Source: Knoxdaviesia capensis
Lineage: Eukaryota > Ascomycota > Sordariomycetes > Microascales > Gondwanamycetaceae
Assembly (NCBI GenBank): GCA_001510575.1
Contig: LNGK01000002.1
Coordinates: 856,144 to 920,143, forward strand
DNA: 64,000 bases
Reading direction: 5' to 3'
In this document: positions 1 through 11,591 of the stretch, piece by piece
Layout: every line of letters begins with the position of its first letter
Position numbering within the stretch: position 1 is the stretch's first letter
Made by a program: the position numbers and the translations under genes
The notes under the pieces: generated by a model
What the model saw: only the letters and a program-made list of their open reading frames with translations
What the model was told of the DNA's origin: nothing
Databases searched by the model: none

Positions 1-1776
1 ATTTCTGCAGATATCGATAGCGAGGTGGCTGGTAAGTGCGCACGGCACACGCAGCTGGAAATTTCAGCAGAAAATCAAATCACCAGAGCCTTCCTGGGTG
101 TGAATTTTTCCAGGATGAAGTTGGAAGCCGCCGGACAACGATGCCGACCCCGGGAGGTCCAGCCAATCCCGCGTCAGCCGGGTGGTGCCGCCCGTTTTCC
201 ACGAGCCACTTTCTCACATACAAGCACATACACACACACATACAAACAGAGAGCAGAGCATACACACGCAAAGAAAAAAAAACAAGTTGGTTTTCTCGTT
301 CAATCCAAGTATATTGAAAGAGCTCCTCCTAAACTCCACAGAGAAAGAGGTCGGGAGATATGATAAAAAATAATGGGCCGATGTAACCCTCTCCACCGCT
401 CCCCGCCAGCCAGCCGTCCTTACAAGGATGCCAGAAAGAAGTGAGGAAGAAGAACAAAGCACAAACAAAGCCCAAGAAAATAGTAAAAGCCGCGTAGTGT
501 TGGCCACTTCCCGTCGTCCACAACCCACCACACCCCAAGTGAAGGGTCGGTGGGGGGCAGGCGACGGAGAAGAAGAAGTCCACGCATGAAAAAACGAAGA
601 GAAATAGGACATAACAGGACGCATATGTCAAAAAAGGGACAAACAGGCAGAAACAAACGCATGACGGACACAAACCCAGAGCTAGACACCCTTCCTCCCC
701 GCTCCAGATCCTCGTTGCAGGAGAAAGGAGACGGCTAGAAGAGTACGGGGCCCTAAACAGAAAAAAAAATATTTTTGTTCTTTTGTAGATCAGTGAGAAG
801 AAAAAAAAACCCCAAATGGATAAAATCAAGAAACGGCGCAGATAAACAGAACGAGACGAACCGCACCAAGAAAACGAGCAAGAGCAGAACGAAAGAGGCG
901 AGGAAGAAGTGGGAAATTCCAAGAAAAGTCCGGAACTTCCGGTGTTTTTGAGAAGCAGAACACCGGGGTCCAGAGACACCCGGAAGGAGATAGATATCTC
1001 CTCACCAGGTCTCATCCAGAACTCCAGTATTCGCCAAAGAACAGCAAGTGAACAAGCAGAAGATCAAGCAACAAGATAAAAAACATAAACAGATAAACAG
1101 CAACGTGAGAGATAGACGTTAGACACTCGACCCCAGCACAACTCACGCAGACATCCACACATACACACACACATGTAACCCCCAGGCCACTAGCCGAAAG
1201 AAGAGGACTTTCTTGGAACACAAACCACAGCTTCTCGCGATTCGTCCGGTTCAAACTCACCCCGGTGCGTTTCTCCCCGACTTCTCTCATCTACTCACGC
1301 TAAATGATCAAACCCAAAAGAGAAGTGTTTTTTCTCGGCTGTGTCGTCGTGCGCCGGTGGAAGAAACCTCGAAAAAACAAATCCGATATCGCTTGCAATT
1401 CGTCCGTTTCGTCGTTTTTTGTGTCTGAGTGCTCTCCTCCTTCCTCTCCATTCCGGCTGTTCGATTTCCCGGGGTTCCGCTACAGGTCGTGGTTTCGGGG
1501 TTATATTTAAAAAGAGGCTGGCACCTGTTTCGTAGGTGTCTGCCATCGGCTGGATATCGACAGTACGGAACTCGTAGGTTATTCGGGTCCCTGGACACAG
1601 GGTGTGTGGGTATCTATGTGTCCAAAAAAATGTGTTGGTGGTCGGAATATCGTATCTGTAATCTCACGTATAAATGGGGAACTGAACAAGAAAAAAAAGC
1701 AAAAACAAGCAACAAAATGAGGACCCGTTCCGCAGGTCTGCAAAGCCCGCAGACGTTCAGCTTCTGTTCCTAGTCT
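1..1776. other. Gene-free stretch downstream of HEM1
   Basis: I see no supportable gene. The open frames here are low-complexity translations of A-rich and CA-rich sequence (for example the CA-rich stretch at about 220-245 and the A-runs near 275, 760 and 800). The part next to 1777 should hold the HEM1 3' UTR. The window starts inside intergenic sequence. Confidence 0.6.
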
Positions 1777-4054
1777 TTAAGCCGCAGCCGCCACAGGCGT
1801 CGCCGCCTCGTCCAGCTCAGCGGCCTCACGCTCGAGGACGGCTTCGGCCAGCGACGTGCCGACGGCCCCGCGCTCGCGGAGATCCCGCACGACGTCCTCA
1901 ATGCCAAGCTGGGCATCGGTCCACAGCGGCTCAGGCTCGGCGGTGCCGTCGCCCACGCCGATGAAGCCGCCGGCAGCGGCCCAGTCGCTCGTGCGCTTGA
2001 TGTCGAGCCGGTCCCAGATGTCGTCGAGCGCCGCCACCAGGTGGTCGCGGAACTCCTCGGTGTGGCCGGGCGTCGGCGTGATGCGCAGCCGCTCCTGGCC
2101 CACGGGCACCGTCGGGTAGTTGATCGACTGCACGTAGATCTTGTAGTCGTGCAGCAGCATGTCCGACGCCTGCTTGGCCAGCTCGGCGTTGCCGACCAGG
2201 ATCGGGATGATGTGCGACGGGTTGGGGATCACCGGGATGTCGCGGGCGGCGAGCGCCTCCTTGACCGCGCGCGTGTGCAGCTGCTGCAGCTTGCGGTCGC
2301 CGCCGTAGTTCATCTGGTACTCAATGGCGGCGCGGGAGCCGGAGAGCACGGCGGGCGGGAGCGTGGTGGTGAAGATGAAGCCGGGCGCCAGCGACCGGAT
2401 GGTGTCGATGAACTTGGCGCTGCCGGCAATGTAGCCGCCGACGCAGCCGTAGGCCTTGCCGAGGGTGGCGGTGATGATGTCAATGCGGTCCATGACCGTA
2501 CCGGCAGGCTTTCCGGACTTATGGGCCTCGAAGTCCAGGTGCTCAGCCACGCCGGCACCGTGCGGGCCGTACATGCCAACAGCATGCACCTCGTCGAGGA
2601 AGGTAATGGCACCGTACTTGTCAGCCAAGTCGCAGATGGCCTCGATGGGGGCAATCGAGCCGCACATGCTGTAGACGGACTCGAAGGCAATGATCTTGGG
2701 GGTGTTGAGCGGCAGGGACGCCAGCTTGGCCTCCAGATCGGCCATGTCGTTGTGCTTGAACACGAGCTTCTTAGCACCGGAGTGGCGGATACCCTGGATC
2801 ATCGAGGCATGGTTCAGGCTATCCGACAGAATCACGCAGTCGGGCAGCTTGCTTCCCAGCGTGGCCAGAGTGGCGTCGTTGGCGACATAGCACGAGCTGA
2901 ACACGAGCGCGGCCTCCTTGGAGTGCAGGCGCGCGGCAGTCTCCTCCAGCGCCATGGCGTGCTTGTTGTGGCCGGAGATGTTGCGGGTGCCGCCGGCACC
3001 GGCGCCGTACTCGTCGATGGTTTCATGCATCTGCCGGAGCACGGACGGGTTGCGGCCCATGCCGAGGTAGTCGTTCGAGCACCACACGGCGACGTGGTCG
3101 TCCTTGTCGGCCAGATGGGCGCGCGGGAAGTTCTTGGCCATGCGGTTGATGTTGTTGAAGTAGCGGTACGATCGGTCCTTGTGCTTCTTGTCGAGCTCGT
3201 TGGAGTAGAAGCCGGCATAGTCAAACTTGAGGTTGGCCGAAGCGGCGACCGGCCGAACCGATTCAGCGGCGGCCTTGCGAACAACAGCAGAGGGGGAGGA
3301 GCGAGTTCCTACAGTCATGGATGTGTTAGCATACAGAGGTCTCAGTGCGCCAGTTCCCAAACAATTCATGCGGCATAGTAGTTCGCCATCATCTTAACCG
3401 AGACACTGACAGCAACAAATAGCAAGGCGCAGATAAGATAAGCGACGGTTCTTCATTTGGGAAGGAACCACATTGGTCCTTCCTCTCACGAGCACATGTC
3501 GTTCAAAGGATCATGTGACGGCACCATCACGTGTCGCATGTCCAAGGTCAACGTCGGCTGTGAGCAAGGAAGACCTTGCCACACCGGGGGCAAAAAGGAC
3601 AAGAAAAAGAAGGGAAAAAAAGAAAGCAAGACATACCAGTTTCCATGTTTCCAAAGACCGGAGGCGCGGCCGGACGGGTCTCGGGGTGGGCAGCGGTGTG
3701 GATGCGGGCCTTGGTCGGCTTGGCGGGGGCAGCAGCACCAGCAGCCGGGGGCACGCCGGTGTGCATGCCGCGGCGCAGGCCGGCCACGCCGGCATGGGCG
3801 CGGGCGACAGCGGCAGCACGCGAGTACTGGGCCGACTGCACGGCAAGCGCCTTGCCCATGACGGGGCAGCGGTTGGCCAGGACCTGCAGCTTGGACATGG
3901 TGCCGCCGCACGGGGACGAGGCGGTAACGACGGCGGAGGAGACCGGGGCGGCGGCGGCGGCGGGGGCGGTCGACGACAGCGCGCGCAGCGTGGCCGGGGT
4001 CGACTTGCGCAGGAACGGGCACATGGCCTTGGAGTTGCGGAGCACGGTGTCCAT
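1777..4054 (-). CDS. HEM1: 5-aminolevulinate synthase, mitochondrial (heme biosynthesis)
   Basis: Catalyses the pyridoxal-phosphate-dependent condensation of glycine and succinyl-CoA to 5-aminolevulinate, the first step of heme synthesis in the mitochondrial matrix. Two exons are inferred: 4054-3637 and 3308-1777, with a phase-1 junction (donor GTATGT, acceptor TGTAG, branch GCTAAC), giving 649 aa, the usual length for ascomycete HemA. The N-terminus is an Ala/Ser/Arg-rich presequence with two Cys-Pro heme-regulatory motifs (MCPFL at C12, RCPVM at C63), which in this family allow heme feedback on import. The catalytic core starts near FDYAGFY; FLDEVHAVGMYG and the PLP-lysine motif TLGKAYG (about K424) are present. 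The 328-nt intron is long for this window. An in-frame ATG at 3369 lies inside the intron and would drop the presequence, so I prefer 4054. The 5' leader is (CA)n-rich and free of AUG. Confidence 0.96.
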
Positions 4055-6806
4055 GGCGGGCGGAGAAGAGAGGCGGGAGTTTCGGGGAGTCTTGCGGTGT
4101 GTGTGTGTGCGTGTGTGCGTGGTTCCTAAGGGCGGTCGGTGTTAATAACTGAGTGCCGGGCTGGCGGTCCCGATTGACGGGGGAGCAGAACGGAAGTACG
4201 GAAAGGCGGAGAGCCAAACAACGGGAGAATCGGAGACACGGATTGGGAGATCGGATAGGTCTCTGACTTCGGGGGTTGGTTCTCGAACGGGAGCAACCAA
4301 AGCGGACACGTACAAGAACACACGAATTTTTTTTTTCAATGTTTCAAACGGGCTAGAGACGACCAATCGAAAGAGAAGAACCGCAAGACGAGAAGGTTCC
4401 AAAAAGACGTGAGACTTCTTCCAGAAGCAGAAAAGAAGACAGATTCAGACAGTCTGGAAGAGAGAACGAAAGGACAAGAGAGACACAGAGAACGAAGCGG
4501 CAGGGAATAAATGGAGGAGAAGGGAGTTTACAGAAGCAAGAAAAACGAAAGAAGAAAAAAAGAAGGAAAAGGAAGAAGAAAGGATGATGACACCCAGAAA
4601 ATGAGTAATGCGCACAGAAAAGCTTTTTGTCGATGGGAGGAGGAGTGCGCTAAAAAATTGATTCGTCTGGTGGGTTTTGTTTGGGTCCTGTGCGCACGGG
4701 CACTGCAGTCCACCATTCCGGTTTTCGATTTTCCCCTTACTGTATAGCACTGGCGGCATCGCGGCCGAAGGAAGAGACACGGAATCTGCAAATCTGTCAC
4801 TTAAGCTTTTCCTTCCCCCCAACAATTACCCACGAGACATCGTGCGTCAAGGAACACGCGATGTAACAGTTCTTTTCCCCAAGAAACAGCACATCCGACG
4901 ACCTTCTTGTTACATACAAAAACAAGCCGGTGGGATCACTGACTTGTATGGCTAAAGAGACCCCCCCAAAAGTGTATCCCGACGAAGGTCCGGCTAAAGC
5001 TTCTAGGGGCCGCCGCCAAAGCAGGCCAGAACACTAAATCGAGTGCCGCGGCGGGCTCTCCGTTTTTGGTCCGGAGAGACACAGGCCCTCTGGTTTCCAA
5101 GGCTCACGTTTCTGCGTGCTTCGTTCGTGCTTCGCCTGCTTGCTTCCCTCCCCACAGGTGGCACCACTCGGCAACGAACACACAAGAATCGGTGTGGCAA
5201 TATCGCCCTAATAACAAACACTCTGCTGTTATGTAACAAAGAGAGGGTGTGTGTTCCCTGCCGGGCAAGGATGCTGCCGGCTGCATGTGCATGCTCTATT
5301 GTCTGTATCGCCGACCAGCCAAAACCCCGCCGTCAGCCCAGAGTAGTGCGTATACCGCCTCGCGGAGTGTCATGAAGAACCACAGAGGGAAGCCAACAAG
5401 ACCACCAAGATCACCACCAGCTTCTGGCGTCCCTTCCCGCCCGAAAGAGACACTGGACGCCGGACAAGCCACACACCGCCGAATCTTTCCTCTCCCGCCA
5501 AAAAAAACCAGAAAAAAAAAAAAAAAAAGGAAAAAAGCCATCTGCCGTGCGGCCACCGGGCTTCACGTTTGGATTTAAATTGGGGCACATCCCCCGGTTC
5601 CACGCTGTGAAATAGCCGGTGCGTGATTGGTTGGATGCACCGAGTTGGCGGATTTATAGGCGATGGGCCGCACCTCAAAATCCTTCAGGTTTTCGGTTGG
5701 CTGGAGGGCGGAGAGCCGCCCGCTTTTCGGAGTAGTATTTAGTAGCCACAAAGCCTACCGCAACAACTCCCCAGTGGCACGAGTATAAGACGACGAGTGT
5801 TGCTGTCCGAACATTCACAAGGAACAAGCATCACCGCCCCTTCAAGCTCGTAGATTCCGTTCCTGACATTACTCCTCGTAGCTGCTACGGGCTATCCCCG
5901 AGATATATCCGACCTTTACCCGCCTTAACATGGATCGGAACTTGACCTCCGACGAAGTGGATCTTGAACATTTGCGACTAACCCTAGCATACCCTAAGTA
6001 ATCTACGACATTCACACACATGCACGAGACACATAAGACACAGACACATACACATACACACACACACACAAGAGACACAGAAGATTTGAAAAAAAGACAT
6101 TTGCATTACGTTCGTTCGCACGGCCCTATCCCCCATTCCACCAAAGAAAAAAGAAAACCAGAACCCAACCTCAAAAAACCAGAAAACAGACAAACAGCCA
6201 CCGACTGAAGCGAGACTCTTCCTCACTCCGCTTCCGAAAACATCCCCAGAAACTCCCGAATAAACACACCAGAGTAGACATACTTCCCCTTTCTAAACCC
6301 CTGAAAAAAAAAAAAGAACGCCGCGATGAGGATATCCCGTAACAAAACGCATGAAGGAAGAAAAAAACTCCGAAATGCAAAAAGAAAAGAGGAAATCAGC
6401 GGGGAAAAGCACCCCGACACGCAAGACAGCCGAAGAATTGCGCGCGGGGGTGGGTGAATGGGCGAAGAAAACAAAGGGGAGGAATGTCTGTCGGTTCAGC
6501 ATTCGTTCAGTCTGGGGGATTCAAGACCACGCCGGTTTTGTCTGTTCTGGCCTGAGGGTGGTGATCTCTCTCTCGTGGAAGTGTGAAAATGGGGGCAACC
6601 AGGATCGTCGTGCCAACAAGACCGAATCGTAAAAAAAGAGAAAAAGAAAAAGAAAAGAAATACCCTGGCGGAGTGTATCTGCAGCACCACCAACAGAAGA
6701 AACATCTCGAGATATAGAGACAGTTGGGCACAGGTCCCCGATAGGAAATCTGATTGTCTCAAGCCAAGGCATCAAGAGAAGAAGAAGAAGGAAGGCCCTG
6801 GCCAGC
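4055..6806. promoter_or_regulatory. HEM1 upstream region and intergenic sequence to the remodeler gene
   Basis: On the HEM1 sense strand, 4713 down to 4055 contains no ATG and is pyrimidine-rich (a GA-rich block at 4370-4640 on the plus strand), so it is probably leader plus core promoter. Further out are a CCAAT-type GATTGG near 5627, a plus-strand TATA-like GTATAAG near 5781, telomere-like CTAACCCTAG and ACCCTAAG at about 5978-5999, and a CA run around 6044-6070. A 23-codon plus-strand ORF lies at 5930-6001. I see no supportable longer gene. Confidence 0.5.
4096..4121. repeat. GT/CA microsatellite in the HEM1 5' leader
   Basis: A GT-rich dinucleotide run on the plus strand reads as (CA)n in the HEM1 mRNA, about 40 nt before the start codon. 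It is slightly imperfect, with CG interruptions. Confidence 0.8.
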
Positions 6807-9800
6807 CTAAGATCTCTTAAGTCTGCGCTCAGCCAGCTCCTTCATGGCCTCCAAATCGGCTGCCTGCTGAGATGTTCGTGGACCAGACTGTTCCAGACGA
6901 TGCAAGTTAAGCAACACCTAGATTCAAAGAGACAAAAAAATGGGTTAGCAATCAAAGAATCACCCACAAAGAGAAAAAGAAAAACCAGGCAAAAACAAAA
7001 GCAGAGTGGTTGTATCAGAACCGCACGTAGACTCACCGAAATATCTCTCCCATGGTCCACTAGGAAGGACTCGAAATCTTCCTCACTCATTTTCACCAAC
7101 ATATCCCGAACACCCGACAGTTTGGAATCCTTAATTCCCAACAGCGTGGGGACATCCAGCCGCTTCGCCACCACCGCGCGGATGAAGCGGTACTCCCGGC
7201 TCAGGTCATCCAGCGTGTCGTAAAACGCCGCGTTGGGGATCTCGCCCTTGCCTTCCCGCCCCGCCCGCAGGTCGTTGCACATCTGGTCGACCACCTCGCG
7301 TCGCCGCGGAACGCCATGGGCCACCAACTTCTGCCACAGTCCCCTAACCCACTTCATGGCTCTGTCATCGGGCGCTGGCGTCGTGAACGTGGCCAGTGGG
7401 GGGAATTTTGGTGATTGCTGCCGAGGAGGGTGTAGCGGCGGTTGGTTTTGCGGAGGAGTCCCCATCGGAGGCTGGTGCTGCTGAGGAGTACCGATTGGAG
7501 GCTGATACTGCTGAGGAACTGTCATCGGAGCTTGCTGCTGAGGATTGCCTATCTGCCCTTGTTGCTGGGGAGCGCCCATCGGAGGTCGATACTCCTGGGG
7601 ATTGCCCGTCTGCCCTTGCTGCTGAGGATAGCCGATTCGGGCTTGCTGCCGGGGAGCGCCCATCGCAGGCCGATACTCCTGAAGATTGCCCGTCTGTCCT
7701 TGCTGCTGAGGTGGACCTCTTGGAGCTTGCTGCGGGGGAGCGCCCATCGGAGGTCGATACTCCTGGGGATTGCCTATCTGCCCTTGTTGCTGGGAAGCGC
7801 CCATCGGAGGTCGATACTCCTGACGATTACCTATCTGCCCTTGTTGCTGAGGATAGCCGCTTGGGGCTTGCTGCTGGGGAGCGCCCATTGGAGGTCGATA
7901 CTCCTGAGCATTGCCCGTCTGCCCTTGTTGCTGGGAAGCGCCCATTGGAGGTCGATACTCCTGAGGATTGCCCGTCTGCCCTTGTTGCTGGGAAGCGCCC
8001 ATTGGAGGTCGATACTCCTGAGGATTTCCCATCTGCCCTTGTTGCTGGGAAGCGCCCATCGGAGGTCGATACTCCTGAGGATTTCCCACCTGCCCTTGTT
8101 GCTGGGAAGCGCCCATCGGAGGTCGATACTCCTGAGCATTGCCCGTCTGCCCTTGGTGCTGGGGAGCGCCCATTGGAGGTCGATACTCCTGGGGATTGCC
8201 CGTCTGCCCTTGTTGCTGGGAAGCGCCCATCGGAGGTCGATACTCCTGGGGATTGCCCGTCTGCCCTTGCTGCTGGGGAGCGCCCATCGGAGGTCGATAC
8301 TCCTGAGGGTTGCCCATCCGGCCTTGTTGCTGAGAATAGCTATAGCCTAATTGAGTTTGCTGCTGGGGAGCGCCCATTGCAGGCCGATACTCCTGAGGAT
8401 TGCCCATCCGCCCTTGTTGGTGAGGACGGCCGAATGGAGTTTGCTGTGGAGGGGCGCCCATCCGAGGCCGATACATCTGACGCGGGCCCACCAGTGCTTG
8501 CTGCTGAGGGCGGCCTGTCAGGGTCTGGTAGCCGGGCTGCATCTGTCCCGGAACGCTTTGTGTCTAATATTGTTCATCATTGTCAAGGTTAGTTACCGCT
8601 GATGGACATTTCCTTTCGACCACACAAGGACGCTAACGAGGTCGACTTACCATTTGATTCATTTCAGGTCCCCCAATCATCGAACCTCCCGCCAGTCGTT
8701 GGCCACCGGCGGTCAGCGGCTGCGTCATCACCTGCGGAGCGACCGCCATACCCAGAGATCCCGGGGACCCAGCTTGCGAATGCAGCATGGACGGACCCGC
8801 TGGCCCCGCCACCATCGGCGACGGATGCTGAACATGGCCAGATGGACCTGCGCGAAGCATCCTGAGTAACGGGGAAATCCGCGGTATCGAATCTCGCCAT
8901 TCCTCGTCTATTTTAACGTTCAGGCCAGGCAACTGAGACTTGAAAATGTCATTCTCAGATCGTCCTGCCAAGCGCACCAAGGTTTCCAAATATTGCGTCG
9001 GCGAAGAGCTGTCGAGGATCCACCTCTGAGTGGAAGGGCCTAGAACGGAAAAAAAGGGCTTGGCCATCTCCGGGAACAGTTCCAGAGAAGCAGACGTGGG
9101 CATACCGGGCTCGGCAGAGGGGAAAACCCCCGTCGCCGTCGGAAGGGCTTCCGCCGCTGGAACTTGGGTCGCCACGGGAGGCATGGGAGGCACGGCAGGC
9201 ACAGGGACCACCCCCGCCTCAATGTCTCGGCGGAGCTGGCTGGCCGTTGCCAGCTCCTTGATCGCCTCCAACTCCGCTTCGGTGAACTCGCGTTCAACCT
9301 GCTCTTCAAACACGTTGGTCGCCATGATCAGGCCGATTCCCTCCTCGAACTGGCTGATGAGATTGTCCAGTGCCACGTCAGTGCCGAGAAATGTGCGGAC
9401 CGGACCCTGGGTCAGATTCTCGGGGTCGATCGGAGACATCCACGACCGCTTGCGGCGCTCCCATACGCGCGGGTTCTTCTTGTCCACAACGCGATCTGCA
9501 AGCTGCTTCTTTTGTACCTGTTGCTGGTACATCCGCTCTTCAAAGGTTCCGAGCGTCATCAGATAGTACACCCACACCTTTTTCGTCTGTCCAATCCGGT
9601 AGGCACGGCCCATAGCCTGTTGCTCATCCATCGGGTTGAACGAAAAGTCCAGAAATATCACACGGGTTGCCGACTGCATGTTCAAGCCCACGCCTCCCGC
9701 CCGCGTCGAAATGAGGTACACCTGGTCCTCGCCCGAGTTGAATTCGTCAACATCGGCCACACGTCGAGTCACCGGCGTTTCGCCATCCATGCGAACAGTC

Positions 9801-11558
9801 TTGTACCCGTGCTTCTGGAGAAGCTTCTCTGCGAAGCGGATCGACAACACCGATTTCGAAAACACGAGGACTTTCTCGCCTAGTCCAATGAACATCTCCA
9901 TCAAGCGCAGCAATGCCGTCATTTTGGGGGATTGTGTGAGCGTATCCTCGGGCACTCCATATCGATCAATCGTGTCTCGCAGCTCGTTGATGATCTTCGT
10001 GCCAAACAACTTCGCCTTCCAGCCAGCGCCTTCAATTCGCAGCATGTTCTGCTGAAGCACAGTCGGATGTGCCAGAACCGTTACCATGAATGCGGACGGG
10101 CTCATGAGCGAATGAACACCCAAGCTCTTCAAATGAGCCACAAGGTGATTGTACAATTGCACTTGAAGGGGTGTTGGCTTGAGTCCGATAACAAACTCGG
10201 ACTTCTCTGGAAATCCCTCAAGGTTGATCGATTGGATGGTGCATCGGTGCACCTTGGACGTCAATTCCTGGTGCAGATGGGCTAGCAGAATCTCTGCGCG
10301 AGTACGGGCCGAGTCGGAAGCCCCCGAACTCATTCCATCGTTGATCGGTCGGGCGTACAGCCGGCTGAATTCTTCCCGGGGCCCCATGAATTTTGGCGCC
10401 ACCCAGTCGATGAGAGAATAAAACTCATCCACATTGTTGGCAAGGGGAGAGCCGCTCAGAGCAATGCGATAGGGAGTCGCAAAGCGATCGCACGTCTCAC
10501 GCGCTTTGGTCCCAGGCGATTTGATCAGATGGGACTCGTCCGCAACAACCAGGCTCGCGCCCGACAACAGAACCCCGTTCTGCAGTCTGGAAAGATTCTG
10601 CATGGACTTGTATCCAACGACTATCACCCCCCCACGGTCCATCCACTTCTCCAGGTAATACTCGCGCGTGACCTTGTTCATGTCCGAACTCATCCTGACA
10701 TACGGTCCAATCAAACTCTCTTCTCCCCATCTTTTAAGCTCCTGAACCCAATTCTCAACCAGAGACGGAGGACACGCGATAACAAAACGAAGAGTTTGGA
10801 GAGTCTTGGGGATCTGCGAGGTCATTGCCGGGCTGTCGGAAAGCGTCGCCTCGGCAATGGCCAAAAGGAGCGCCACCACTTGCATCGATTTGCCGAGGCC
10901 CATTGAGTGAGCCAACAAGCATCCAGTGCTCAAACTGCTGGCCACAACAGCATTCCACATGAATCTCACTCCATCGATCTGATGGTCTTTGATCTGTGAC
11001 GCAACCGATTTGTGCACGAAAATGAGGTCCTGGTTGTCCTGCTTCGATTCGTTGATGATCAATCTTTGGGCTTCCGCGGAAATGCCTGATGTGGACAAGC
11101 TCCGGTGGAGATTCTCGCGGCGCAGTTTCATTGCATCGAGCATCTTCTTGCTCTTGGTTCGCAACCGAGCCGCGCCAGCATTCCGGGTCACGTTCCGCCG
11201 CTTAAGCATCACGTTCCCATCAGAGCGGGGTTCCAGGTTGAACACCGAATCTTCCGGCTCCACCACAAGTTCCTCGCCATTAACGACAATCTTCTTTTTC
11301 TTCTTCTCTGGGTCGGTTTCGGAAGAACTGATAACTTGTGGGGACTCGGCAACTGTGCCTGGCACAGCAACAAGAGGTCGTCGGCTCCCATCAGCAGCCG
11401 AGACGGGACGGTTGGCCAGAATGATCGCTTGAGACTGGTCGGCGTCAGCCATCTCCACATCGTCACCCAGATCACTAAAAGTGTCACTGTCTGTATCTCC
11501 GTCGGTCTTGTCTTCGACATCGCCGTCTTCCGCTTCGTCTTCGTCGTCGACAATGAAG

Positions 11559-11591
<33 letters not shown>

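Noticed and set aside
3309..3369. ATG at 3369 as the HEM1 start
   Set aside because: It would remove the mitochondrial presequence and both Cys-Pro motifs; a TGTAG acceptor at 3309 joins in phase to the exon starting at 4054.
2041..3378. 445-codon plus-strand frame over HEM1
   Set aside because: Antisense shadow of a GC-rich, well-conserved ALAS coding exon.
7540..8480. Regular repeats considered as a CRISPR array
   Set aside because: Units are contiguous 57-bp coding repeats without unique spacers, in frame within a eukaryotic gene.
7396..8592. 398-codon open frame antisense to the remodeler repeat
   Set aside because: It is the shadow of the 57-bp coding repeat; a repeat length divisible by three keeps the opposite frame open. 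The minus-strand frame continues the SNF2 protein through good splice sites.
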